Source: Candidatus Bathyarchaeota archaeon ex4484_135
GTDB taxonomy: Archaea; Thermoproteota; Bathyarchaeia; EX4484-135
Length of the DNA stretch: 5,740 nucleotides
NCBI GenBank assembly: GCA_002255025.1
Contig: NJEJ01000064.1
Coordinates: forward strand, 1-5,740
Reading direction: 5' to 3'
The translations under genes and the position numbers were made by a program. The notes beneath the pieces are model-generated. The model saw only the letters and a list, made by a program, of their open reading frames with translations, was not told the DNA's origin and made no database searches. Shown here piece after piece: positions 1-5,576 of this stretch (positions are counted from its first letter, which is position 1; every line of letters starts with the position of its first letter).

Positions 1-581
1 TCGTGTTCGACCTCGGCATCTGCTATGGCCGTCCCGCACCTCGGGCACCAGTTGACCGGGTGCTTGCCCCTGTAAATCAGGCCCTTCTTGTACAGGAGGA
101 CGAAGGAGAGCTGGGTCCTACGCCAGTAGTCAGGGTCCATAGTCTTGTACTCTAAGGACCAATCTATTGAATATCCAAGCCTCTTTATGACCTTCTTCAT
201 GGCCCTTATGTTCTCTTCCACGAACTCAACGCATAGACGCCTGAACTCCTCAGGCGGGACCTGTGTCTTCGTTATCCCGTGCTTCTGCTCCACGCGGACC
301 TCAGTCGGGAGGCCATGGCAATCCCAGCCCTGGGGGAAGAGGACGTTGAAGCCCCTCATACGCTTGTACCTGGCCACCACGTCGAAGTAGGTCCAGTTCA
401 ACACGTTTCCCATGTGGAACTCGCCCGACGGGTAGGGTGGTGGCGTGTCTATGGCGAAGACGGGTTTCTCGGTGTCCTCCCAATCGAACCTGTAGATGCC
501 CTCGCGTTCCCAGAACTCCTGCCACCTGGGCTCGACTTCCTTCGGATCGTAGTCCCTAGGGAACTCCACCTTCTTCCCCAT
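1..581 (-). CDS. valS: valyl-tRNA synthetase, N-terminal part (cut by window edge)
   Basis: Reading the minus strand from the ATG at 579-581 gives 193 complete codons open to the window edge. The product is a class I aminoacyl-tRNA synthetase that charges tRNA-Val with valine in the cytoplasm. Visible landmarks are PPPYPSG at residues 47-53, the HIGH-type ATP-binding motif as HMGN at 56-59, GWDCHGLPTE at 85-94 and a CPRC zinc-ribbon-like pair at 179-182 following the NW that usually precedes it. PPPYPSGEFHMGN and GWDCHGLPTE are typical of archaeal/eukaryal-type ValS rather than IleS or LeuS. Full-length ValS is about 800-900 residues, so the KMSKS loop and anticodon-binding domain lie outside the window. 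The start is supported by family alignment and by a TATA-like element 27-33 bases upstream. The gene is divergent from the membrane-protein gene at 711. Confidence 0.95.
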   Translation of the reverse strand, partial: MGKKVEFPRDYDPKEVEPRWQEFWEREGIYRFDWEDTEKPVFAIDTPPPYPSGEFHMGNVLNWTYFDVVARYKRMRGFNVLFPQGWDCHGLPTEVRVEQKHGITKTQVPPEEFRRLCVEFVEENIRAMKKVIKRLGYSIDWSLEYKTMDPDYWRRTQLSFVLLYKKGLIYRGKHPVNWCPRCGTAIADAEVEH

Positions 582-605
582 GGCCTATGACACACTCCCT
601 CTACG

Positions 606-617
606 AGTTTAAGCCTA
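606..617 (-). promoter_or_regulatory. BRE/TATA-like promoter of valS
   Basis: On the minus strand the sequence reads TTAGGCTTAAAC, with GCTTAAA at 614-608. This lies 27-33 bases upstream of the valS ATG. An archaeal TATA box sits about 26 bases before the transcription start, so transcription would begin within a few bases of the ATG and the mRNA would be essentially leaderless. The purine-rich bases upstream of the TATA element fit a TFB-recognition element. Confidence 0.6.
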
Positions 618-644
618 ACTTAGGCCAACAGAATTTGACCGCTC

Positions 645-654
645 GCTTTATAAG
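645..654. promoter_or_regulatory. near-palindromic TATA-like element between divergent genes
   Basis: CGCTTTATAAG is close to a textbook TATA box and reads similarly on both strands. On the plus strand it would start a transcript near 675-680, upstream of the closer element for the 711 gene. On the minus strand it would start one near 623, giving valS a leader of about 40 bases. It may be an alternative promoter for either gene; orientation cannot be decided from sequence. Confidence 0.35.
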
Positions 655-672
655 ACATGCGGGATAGCCCGT

Positions 673-687
673 AAGGCTTAAGAGAAA
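673..687 (+). promoter_or_regulatory. BRE/TATA-like promoter of the 711 gene
   Basis: AAGGCTTAAGAGAAA lies 24-38 bases upstream of the ATG at 711. It shares the AGGCTTAA core with the oppositely oriented element in front of valS. The distance predicts a transcription start at or within a few bases of the ATG, so translation is probably leaderless, and no Shine-Dalgarno sequence is seen before the ATG. Confidence 0.6.
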
Positions 688-710
688 GCCCTCCTCAAAA
701 TCCCCTCGCC

Positions 711-2513
711 ATGTTTGCCTTCCTCTTCGTGACGATGGGGACATGGGCAAGCCTCTTGGCCGACATCAGGTACGCGGTGGGCAAGCTGAGGAAGGCCCTC
801 CCTGGTTTCGAGGTGCCAGCCTTCTTCTGGCCGGGCCTGACAGCCGTACTGCTTATCGCGGGCTACGCACATGGCTGCCACACCCTGACCTCGCCAGCAC
901 ACCTGTACCTCCTGGGCCTGGTGCCAGTCAGGATAATCGCTTTCCTCGTTATAGCCGCTGTGGGGAACTCTGTCGCGAAGCTCGTGGCTAGGAAGAAGGC
1001 TGCTGGCATCAGGGAGGCCCTCAGGTCGGTCGGAAGGCCAGCCGTGAAGAAGGCCCTAGTGAGGGCCCTAGGCGTCCTGGTGCTGATAATAATCGTCAGT
1101 GCGGTGCCCGTCGGCCTGCCGCTCATCCAGAGGACAGTGGATTACTCGAGGGCCGTTTACATGCGTGAGAGCTTCACGGGCATGGCCGTAGGGAACGCCA
1201 GCCTATTCCCGGAGATCGACCCGTCACAGCTCAGGGTGACTACGAGCGATATAGCACGGTCGATAGCCGAGATGAAGAAGACGAGTGCTGCCTCCCTGGT
1301 CACGAGCGTACACCTGAGCCTCTACAACGGCCAGCTCTGCTGGATAGCGACCGTCAGCGAGCCACCCATGTTCGGCTCCCTGCTCATCGGGCCGAGCAAC
1401 AGGCTGAAGGAGGTCATAATAGTGCCCGTGACGGATGCCACGGGCGAGAAAGCAAAAGTCATACCACTCGGGGCCGAGTACGGCGAAGGGCTCTGGTTCC
1501 ACAAGGACATAAGGGTCAGGGCCCAGGACCTCTTCCCCACCCGGATGTTCAGCCGTGGCTACCTGACCTGGAGCCCAGAGCACAACAAGCTCGTCTACAT
1601 CACGACCAGTTATTACCCGGTCCCCCTCGGTCCCCTGAAGGACCCCATGGTCCACGTCTGGGACCCGCAGACCGGAGCCCTCCTGGCCTCCTACCGGCCG
1701 GAGGAAGCACCCGATTGGGTCATACAGCGTTGGGACGAGGAATGGCTCGAGACCATGGGTGCTGCCTTCGGCGAGTTCAGGTGGACAGCCGATAACGACC
1801 TGAACTACTGGAACGGCCTCCCTTACTACTCGGACCGTTCTGCCGAGCCAGCTGAGCCGGAAGGGCTCCGTTACCAGATATGGCCCGGTGGTGAGCTGGT
1901 GGGCGTCTACCTGTTCCAGAACAAGCGTAATCCCAGCCTCCTCGAGTTCGTCATAATAGCCCGCAGGGACGGCGTCTACCTCTACAGCCTGAACCACCTG
2001 GCCCTCATATCGCCTTCCGAGGCCAAGAGGGTAGCCAAGGCTGGCCTGCCAGCCCTACCGAGCGGTGAGTACAGGACACCGCTGGCCCTCCTGTACCGGA
2101 TAGGCGATCAGCTCTACTACCACATACCGATATTCATTTACAGCGGCGGCCACTACGTGCCAGCCTACTTCGCCCTCGTCAGGGCCACGGACAGGCGTTG
2201 CTTCAGGACGAGCTGTGCCGAGGTCGGAGGGCTCAGGGAGGCCATAACGGCCACTTACGCCCAGATAAGGAAGGAGGTCGGCCGCCTCTCAGTCCTGAAC
2301 GGCACTCTCGTGGGCAAGTACGAGTACGTAGAGAACGGGAACACCCGCATATGGCTTGATATAAGGCTCGACAACGGCACGGTAGTCAGCGTCCTAGCTA
2401 AGGTAGAGCTGCTCGACCCAGAGGACATCCACATCCTGCTTACGAAGCAGGTGGGCGATTACATAAGCGTGGTCGTCGATGAGAAGATGGTGATAGTGGA
2501 TGTCCTGGCCTGA
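711..2513 (+). CDS. 600-residue membrane protein, unknown function
   Basis: I do not recognise a named family. The protein begins with a hydrophobic N-terminus, followed by three likely membrane segments at about residues 36-54, 65-86 and 117-138, with Arg/Lys-rich stretches between the second and third (RKK at 94-96, RPAVKK near 109-114). The remaining 460 residues lack further clear membrane helices and are rich in Tyr, Trp, Asp and Pro (for example WDPQTG, PEEAPDWVIQRWDEEW). They would form one large soluble domain, probably outside the cell. The last 75 residues (about 526-600) alternate short beta-strand-like stretches with a VENGN turn, a D-P-E-D-I-H-I-L segment and a final VGDYI, which could be an OB-type barrel; this is inference. 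The start at 711 is chosen because a TATA-like element lies at the leaderless distance; the ATG at 735 is possible. Long antisense frames on the other strand are shadows. Codon use matches the neighbours. A role in the cell envelope is the most that can be said. Confidence 0.85.
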   Translation: MFAFLFVTMGTWASLLADIRYAVGKLRKALPGFEVPAFFWPGLTAVLLIAGYAHGCHTLTSPAHLYLLGLVPVRIIAFLVIAAVGNSVAKLVARKKAAGIREALRSVGRPAVKKALVRALGVLVLIIIVSAVPVGLPLIQRTVDYSRAVYMRESFTGMAVGNASLFPEIDPSQLRVTTSDIARSIAEMKKTSAASLVTSVHLSLYNGQLCWIATVSEPPMFGSLLIGPSNRLKEVIIVPVTDATGEKAKVIPLGAEYGEGLWFHKDIRVRAQDLFPTRMFSRGYLTWSPEHNKLVYITTSYYPVPLGPLKDPMVHVWDPQTGALLASYRPEEAPDWVIQRWDEEWLETMGAAFGEFRWTADNDLNYWNGLPYYSDRSAEPAEPEGLRYQIWPGGELVGVYLFQNKRNPSLLEFVIIARRDGVYLYSLNHLALISPSEAKRVAKAGLPALPSGEYRTPLALLYRIGDQLYYHIPIFIYSGGHYVPAYFALVRATDRRCFRTSCAEVGGLREAITATYAQIRKEVGRLSVLNGTLVGKYEYVENGNTRIWLDIRLDNGTVVSVLAKVELLDPEDIHILLTKQVGDYISVVVDEKMVIVDVLA

Positions 2514-2534
2514 ATGGCCCGAGTGAATTGCAAC

Positions 2535-2543
2535 TTTTTTAAG
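2535..2543 (+). promoter_or_regulatory. T-tract: terminator of the 711 gene and/or TATA-like promoter of the next gene
   Basis: TTTTTTAAG begins 22 bases after the stop codon at 2511-2513. Six T residues fit an archaeal intrinsic terminator on the plus strand. The same bases can serve as a plus-strand TATA element, placing a transcript start near 2565, just ahead of the Shine-Dalgarno sequence at 2571. Read on the minus strand, the stretch is TCAGGCTTAAAAAAG, which matches the AGGCTTAA promoter core used elsewhere in this window, so orientation is ambiguous. Confidence 0.45.
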
Positions 2544-2570
2544 CCTGAGTAGGGGGCCCTCTCGCCTGCC

Positions 2571-2581
2571 GAGGAGGAGGT
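2571..2581 (+). promoter_or_regulatory. strong ribosome binding site without a standard start codon behind it
   Basis: GAGGAGGAGGT is an excellent match to the anti-Shine-Dalgarno sequence of archaeal 16S rRNA. Five bases after GGAGG comes CTG at 2586, in frame with the beta-helix gene. No ATG, GTG or TTG in that frame lies between the upstream stop at 2550-2552 and GTG at 2607, which is 26 bases past the site and too far to be served by it. Confidence 0.55.
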
Positions 2582-2606
2582 AAGGCTGGGTACTCGTCCG
2601 TTCCTC

Positions 2607-3944
2607 GTGCTGCTCCTGTCCCTCGCCCTACTATCCACTGTGATGTCGGGCTTGAGTCCAGCGGCCGCCGCGGGCTCCTCGCTTGGAGCAGAGCCAACAT
2701 ACGAGGCCCACGACCCGATAATGATTCTGAGCGATGATGACTTCACCCCCGAGAACGGGGTGAGGTCAGGGAGCGGGACAGCTGACGACCCCTACATAAT
2801 ATCCGGCTGGGAGATACACGCCACCGATGACAAGCCCTACGGCATAATGGTGGCTGGGACGACGGCCTACTTCAAGATAGTCGACTGTCGCATAATAGGG
2901 GGCTATGTAATGGGCTCTACGGGCATATCGATATGGTACTGCCAGCACTTCCTGGGCGTGGAGAGCTGCCACGTCGAGGGCTTCTTCGTGGGCATGGGCT
3001 CCGTCAACAGCTCGAGCCCCATCCTATATGGCCATAACACCGTAGCAGGCTGCTGCCACGGCATCTGGGTCTTCAACCAAACGGCACCGGTCCTCGTAGA
3101 GGGCTGCACCATCCACGTGGCAGCCTGCCCATCTCCCCCGGGAGGAGGGCCGCCCGACACGGGTATCATGGCCTATAACTCCGCGAACATCACGGTGAAC
3201 GGCTGCTCCATAGATGGGCCGGGCACCACGGCTTATGCCTTCGGTATCGTAGTGTTCTACGGCAAGAACATCACGGTGACCAATTCGACCCTCGAGGAGC
3301 TCGGCAGCGGCGTGGCACTGATAAACTGCACCCGCTCCGCAGTCGAGGGATGCTCGGTCCACGAATGCCATGCCCCAGCTGGCTCGGAGATGCCTGGCTT
3401 CGCCGTGGGCATGGGCAACTCATCGTACATCGCGGTCGAGAACGTAGAGGCAGAGGATTGCGATATCGGTATCCTCGTGATGAACGTCTCCTACATGAGG
3501 CTCAGCGGGAACAACATCACGGGCACCGGCTTCGTCGGCCTGAACGCGATCTACTTGAGGAACGCACTGATAGAGCACAACAGGATAGAGGGCTTCAGCG
3601 TCGGGATGTGGATTGACGGCCCTAACGACCATATCACCGTGAGGGAGAACCTAATAGCCTTCAGCACAGCCCTGGCCATGAACGTCTCCGGCACGAACAT
3701 AGCTATCTACTACAACGACTTCGTGGAGAACGGCAAGGTGAGCGGGAGCCAGGCCTACGACATGACGGGTGCCACTTGGTACAACACGACCACCAACAGG
3801 GGCAACTACTGGAGCGATTGGACGGAGCCGGATGCGGATGGGAATGGCATAGTGGATAACCCGTACCAGATAGCCGGGCCAGCTGGCTCGCAGGACCCAT
3901 ACCCGCTCGCGACGCCCTCCACGGATGCCCGGGCCCGAGCATAA
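2607..3944 (+). CDS. secreted NosD-like right-handed beta-helix protein (N-terminal part of a frameshifted gene)
   Basis: Residues 1-22, counted from the GTG at 2607, form a hydrophobic signal sequence ending in an Ala-rich stretch. Starting at CTG 2586 would add L-G-T-R-P-F-L and supply the missing basic residue, and fits the Shine-Dalgarno site better. Residues 36-70 carry the entry motif common in archaeal NosD/beta-helix surface proteins (FTPENGVRSGSGTADDPYI). Residues 71-390 are repeated strands of the I-x-V-x-x-C/N-x-I type, as in parallel beta-helices of the NosD/pectate-lyase fold. The body has 12 Cys and many N-x-S/T sequons, suggesting a disulfide-bonded, glycosylated extracellular protein. 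The close is GNYWSDW, an EF-hand-like DADGNGIVD at 409-417, then NPYQIAG and DPYPL, the usual C-terminal signature of such helices. After DPYPL the frame runs into a stop at 3942, while Ig-like domains continue one base back. The ligand is unknown, probably polysaccharide or a surface partner. Confidence 0.85.
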   Translation: MLLLSLALLSTVMSGLSPAAAAGSSLGAEPTYEAHDPIMILSDDDFTPENGVRSGSGTADDPYIISGWEIHATDDKPYGIMVAGTTAYFKIVDCRIIGGYVMGSTGISIWYCQHFLGVESCHVEGFFVGMGSVNSSSPILYGHNTVAGCCHGIWVFNQTAPVLVEGCTIHVAACPSPPGGGPPDTGIMAYNSANITVNGCSIDGPGTTAYAFGIVVFYGKNITVTNSTLEELGSGVALINCTRSAVEGCSVHECHAPAGSEMPGFAVGMGNSSYIAVENVEAEDCDIGILVMNVSYMRLSGNNITGTGFVGLNAIYLRNALIEHNRIEGFSVGMWIDGPNDHITVRENLIAFSTALAMNVSGTNIAIYYNDFVENGKVSGSQAYDMTGATWYNTTTNRGNYWSDWTEPDADGNGIVDNPYQIAGPAGSQDPYPLATPSTDARARA

Positions 3945-4577
3945 GCGATATCAGTTGGACGCCGACCGCCCCAGGGCCCGGGGAGAGCGTCGTAGTCAGG
4001 GCCAAGGTCACGGACCCGAGCGGGGTCCATGTCGTCCTGCTCAGGTACAGGACGGATGGAACTTGGACTGTGGTCCTCATGACGCCCGCCGGGGGAGGCT
4101 TCTACGAGGCCACCATACCGGGCCAAGACGCCGGGACCACCGTCCACTTCAAGGTGTGGGCCAACGATACCCTGGGCAACCCGAGCGAGAGCAGCGAGCA
4201 CGGCTACACGGTCACCACGCCGGACACGGAGGGGCCGACCATAGTTAACATAACGGCCAGCCCATCCGAGCCCAGGGAGGGCGAGGACATAACCATTGGG
4301 GCCGATGTGGCGGACCCGAGCGGCGTGGACGAGGTCATACTGAGCTACTCGACGGATGGCGGGACGACCTGGGAGAACACCACCATGACCCATACGAGCG
4401 GCAACAGGTACGAGGGCACCGTACCGGGCCAGGCGGCTGGCACCACCATCACGTACAAGATATACGCCAGGGACTCGGTGGGCAACTGGGCTGTATCGGA
4501 CGAGCACACCATCACCGTGCGATCTGCAGGCATCCTGCCGCCCCAGATAATGGGCGTCCCTACCCTCTTCCCTCATA
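3926..4577 (+). CDS. two tandem Ig-like domains, out of frame with the upstream beta-helix
   Basis: The frame with codons starting at 3926, 3929 and so on encodes two copies of an Ig/fibronectin-like extracellular domain. Domain 1 runs from SISDISWTPTAPGPGES (3938) to about 4220 and domain 2 from GPTIVNITASP (4232) to about 4522. Both contain the V-x-DPSGV, G-x-Y-E-x-T-(I/V)-PGQ-x-AGTT and (N/R)D-(T/S)-(L/V)-GN landmarks, so they are a tandem duplication. Such domains commonly follow beta-helix regions in archaeal surface proteins as stalks. There is no start codon before domain 1: the first ATG in frame, at 4070, lies inside domain 1, so a separate gene starting there would make half a domain. 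The segment is best read as the continuation of the upstream gene. The same frame stays open to 4828, but beyond about 4577 it is Pro/Arg/His-rich with no protein-like pattern; the true continuation is in the frame of 4581. Confidence 0.75.
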
Positions 4578-4679
4578 GGCGGTGTGGCTGGCCTGGCCAT
4601 AGCGCTTGGGGGGCTTGCCGTCTTCTTGAGGATGAGGAAAGCCTTTTTCCCAGGCCCAAGCCTTTTTCCCAGGCCCTAA
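4551..4679 (+). CDS. C-terminal membrane anchor of the surface protein, back in the original frame
   Basis: Returning to the frame of the beta-helix part (codons at 4569, 4572 and so on) gives SSLIGGVAGLAIALGGLAVF, a clear membrane helix, followed by LRMRK as a stop-transfer charge cluster and a short tail ending RP before TAA at 4677-4679. This is the classic end of an archaeal cell-surface protein anchored in the membrane with a short cytoplasmic tail. It joins the Ig-like frame through a +1 shift somewhere in 4551-4577, because this frame has a stop at 4548-4550. The piece is too short and start-less to be a gene of its own. Confidence 0.65.
   Translation, partial: WASLPSSLIGGVAGLAIALGGLAVFLRMRKAFFPGPSLFPRP
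4639..4676 (+). repeat. perfect 19-bp tandem repeat with two T5 tracts, likely double terminator
   Basis: AAGCCTTTTTCCCAGGCCC occurs twice back to back, at 4639-4657 and 4658-4676. It spans the last codons of the membrane-anchor tail and ends directly before the TAA stop. Each copy has a T5 run, which can act as an archaeal intrinsic termination signal, so the pair may end transcription of the surface-protein gene. Because 19 is not a multiple of three, the two copies are read in different frames (KAFFPGP, then SLFPRP). Confidence 0.6.
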
Positions 4680-4710
4680 GGGCAAGGTTTATTCCCAACC
4701 AGGCTCATCC

Positions 4711-4717
4711 TTTATAC
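4711..4717 (+). promoter_or_regulatory. TATA-like element TTTATAC
   Basis: CCTTTATACGAG is a good archaeal TATA match and would start a transcript near 4738-4742, at the left edge of the GC-rich hairpin block. A weaker element, GGTTTATTCC, lies at 4686-4695. No protein start codon with a sensible frame follows at leaderless distance. Confidence 0.4.
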
Positions 4718-4876
4718 GAGCCTCAGCGCCCGCCTTCCCACGCCCCCAGAGGGCCCCAGTGGGCTCCTGCCTGTGACGGGGGGCCGGTCGGGCGGGCGAC
4801 AGGCCATGACGCTGCCGTGGGGTCCTGAGGGCCTATTGGCCCAAGGGGCTCCATGATGAACTGCCCACCTATTCGC

Positions 4877-4888
4877 AAAGGCTTATGA
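4877..4888 (+). promoter_or_regulatory. BRE/TATA-like element, candidate promoter of the winged-helix gene
   Basis: AAAGGCTTATGA resembles the AGGCTTAA core used before valS and the 711 gene. It would give a start near 4908-4912 and a leader of about 100 bases before the ATG at 5010, much longer than for the other genes here. Confidence 0.35.
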
Positions 4889-5009
4889 ACGCGGGAGGGC
4901 AGGACTCCATCGGGTAGGAGGGTCATGAGGGTACCGCCTGTCCTCCCTGCTCAAGGCCTTCTTCAGCCCAGCTCCTGACAGGGATTGTAGGGCCTGCTAC
5001 TGGCGTTCC

Positions 5010-5297
5010 ATGTTCATAAGGATGGCTAAGGCCAAGCTGACGCCATTACAGAAGCTCTTGCTCGTCGAGGTGAAGGAGAGAGAAGGCCAGGGCCTCACCA
5101 TGACGGGCCTCGCCAAGGCTATCTCGGCCGAGAAGGGCATACCTTTGTCAACCGTGAAATGGAACATGGCTAAGCTAAGGGAACTCGGATTGATAACCAT
5201 TAGGAAGGAAGACAAGAAGAGACCCTGCGTCTTGACCACGGCCGGGAGAATATTAGCAGATTCCCTCTCTAAGAGGCCACGTGGATACCACAGGTGA
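5010..5297 (+). CDS. small winged helix-turn-helix DNA-binding protein
   Basis: The 95-residue product is one winged-helix domain. Helix 1 is about residues 11-24 (TPLQKLLLVEVKER), helix 2 about 31-41 (TGLAKAISAEK), and the recognition helix about 45-59, with GIPLSTVKWNMAKLRELGLI spanning it. The wing is 62-78, with basic residues KEDKKR. A short basic C-terminus (KRPRGYHR) follows. It resembles archaeal MarR/ArsR-like or generic wHTH regulators; no sensor or metal-binding domain is present, and the single pair of Cys-free helices offers no ligand clue. It probably represses or activates transcription by binding DNA as a dimer; targets are unknown. The ATG at 5022 (MAKAKLTPLQ) is an equally possible start, since neither has a clear Shine-Dalgarno or nearby TATA element; no start codon lies between the in-frame stop at 4926-4928 and 5010. 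The gene converges on the histone gene with a 47-base gap. Confidence 0.85.
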   Translation: MFIRMAKAKLTPLQKLLLVEVKEREGQGLTMTGLAKAISAEKGIPLSTVKWNMAKLRELGLITIRKEDKKRPCVLTTAGRILADSLSKRPRGYHR

Positions 5298-5300
5298 GGA

Positions 5301-5310
5301 GAAAGAAAAA
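5301..5310 (-). terminator. T-rich terminator of the histone gene
   Basis: On the minus strand the sequence 35-44 bases past the histone stop reads TTTTTCTTTC, a typical archaeal T-tract terminator. It lies just beyond the stop codon of the convergent winged-helix gene, so histone transcripts would end before running antisense into that gene. Confidence 0.5.
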
Positions 5311-5344
5311 GATGGGGGGACCTGGGTCGCCTCGCCCGGCTAAC

Positions 5345-5569
5345 TTAAGGCAGGCCGACGAGCTTCTTGGCCGCTATGACTATGTCCTCTTCCTTAACCG
5401 TCTTGCGGCCAGCGTGCTGAGCGTAGTCAAGGGCTTCCTTGGCGATCTTAAGGCCTACCTGCTCCAGTATCTCGGCCAGCCTGCGGGCAGCAGCGTGGCT
5501 GACCCTCTCGGCACCAGCACGCTTGCAGATCCTCCAGGCAGCAGCCCTTGAGAACTCTGCCCTGGGCAT
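5345..5569 (-). CDS. archaeal histone, single histone fold
   Basis: The 74-residue product matches HMfB-type archaeal histones, which wrap and compact DNA as dimers that stack into longer hypernucleosomes. Helix 1 is about residues 5-17 (EFSRAAAWRICKR), loop 1 carries AGAERVS (18-24), the long helix 2 runs about 25-52, loop 2 is AGRKTVK (53-59) and helix 3 is 60-71. Residues equivalent to the HMfB DNA-binding set are present: R13 (HMfB R10), R22 (R19), K56 (K53), T57 (T54); the R55-D62 pair matches the R52-D59 clamp. At the dimer-dimer interface H52 and D62 are kept while HMfB L46 is Tyr (Y49). Cys14 is an unusual position for Cys. The start at 5569 is preferred over ATG 5587 because GAGGTG lies 7 bases upstream of it and it gives the usual N-terminal length; the longer form would add MERCGG. 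Confidence 0.93.
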   Translation of the reverse strand: MPRAEFSRAAAWRICKRAGAERVSHAAARRLAEILEQVGLKIAKEALDYAQHAGRKTVKEEDIVIAAKKLVGLP

Positions 5570-5576
5570 TCCGCCA

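Larger units (their letters stand above)
2586..4679 (+). pseudogene. reconstructed full surface-protein gene with two compensating frameshifts
   Basis: Joined across the two shifts, the locus encodes about 697 residues in a conventional order: signal peptide, beta-helix, Ig-like domain 1, Ig-like domain 2, membrane helix, cytoplasmic tail. One base appears to be missing between 3906 and 3941 (a single added base would give a junction like TPSTDGPGPSISDIS), and one base appears to be extra between 4551 and 4577. The net length change is zero. Both ends and the middle keep well-formed protein domains, so the breaks are either very recent mutations or assembly or read errors; a decayed gene would show more damage. 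No internal stop is seen apart from those caused by the shifts. I label it a pseudogene only for the form in which it appears here. Confidence 0.6.
4680..5009 (+). other. 330-base GC-rich intergenic stretch, possible structured RNA
   Basis: No convincing protein gene is present: the frames that cross it are Pro/Arg/Gly-rich and unlike the neighbours, and a 17-codon frame from ATG 4925 has no support. Visible structure includes a 6-bp stem GGGCCC/GGGCTC with a CAGT loop at 4751-4766, a 6-bp stem GCCTGT/ACAGGC at 4769-4774 and 4799-4804, and GGGCC/GGCCC with a TATT loop at 4829-4842. TATA-like elements lie at 4711-4717 and 4877-4888. No tRNA T-loop, RNase P or SRP signature was recognised. Confidence 0.3.

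Noticed and set aside
1224..1997. 257-codon open frame on the minus strand inside the 711 gene
   Set aside because: It is antisense to a well-formed 600-residue protein, and its sequence lacks domain-like patterns; GC-rich third positions on the sense strand keep antisense frames open.
3926..3942. Programmed -1 ribosomal frameshifting at the beta-helix/Ig junction
   Set aside because: No X-XXY-YYZ slippery heptamer in the correct phase is present, and the second, opposite shift downstream would need a second recoding site.
3806..4600. 264-codon open frame on the minus strand across the Ig-like domains
   Set aside because: The plus strand encodes recognisable duplicated domains here, while the minus-strand product is Arg/Gly/Pro/His-rich shadow sequence.
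4578..4828. Tail of the open frame that begins at ATG 4070
   Set aside because: After about 4577 this frame becomes Pro/Arg/His-rich without pattern, whereas another frame gives a clean membrane helix, basic cluster and stop.
4853..4859. ATGATGA resembling the C box of a C/D guide RNA
   Set aside because: No D or D' box (CTGA) lies at a suitable distance downstream, and no paired C'/D' motif is visible.
4723..4926. 67-codon minus-strand frame in the intergenic stretch
   Set aside because: Composition is dominated by Pro, Gly and Trp with no motif, and no promoter or ribosome site stands before it.
5294..5551. 85-codon plus-strand frame starting GTG, with a GTGA overlap to the winged-helix stop
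   Set aside because: The overlap looks like translational coupling, but the frame is fully antisense to the conserved histone gene and ends in low-complexity Pro/Gly/Ser sequence.
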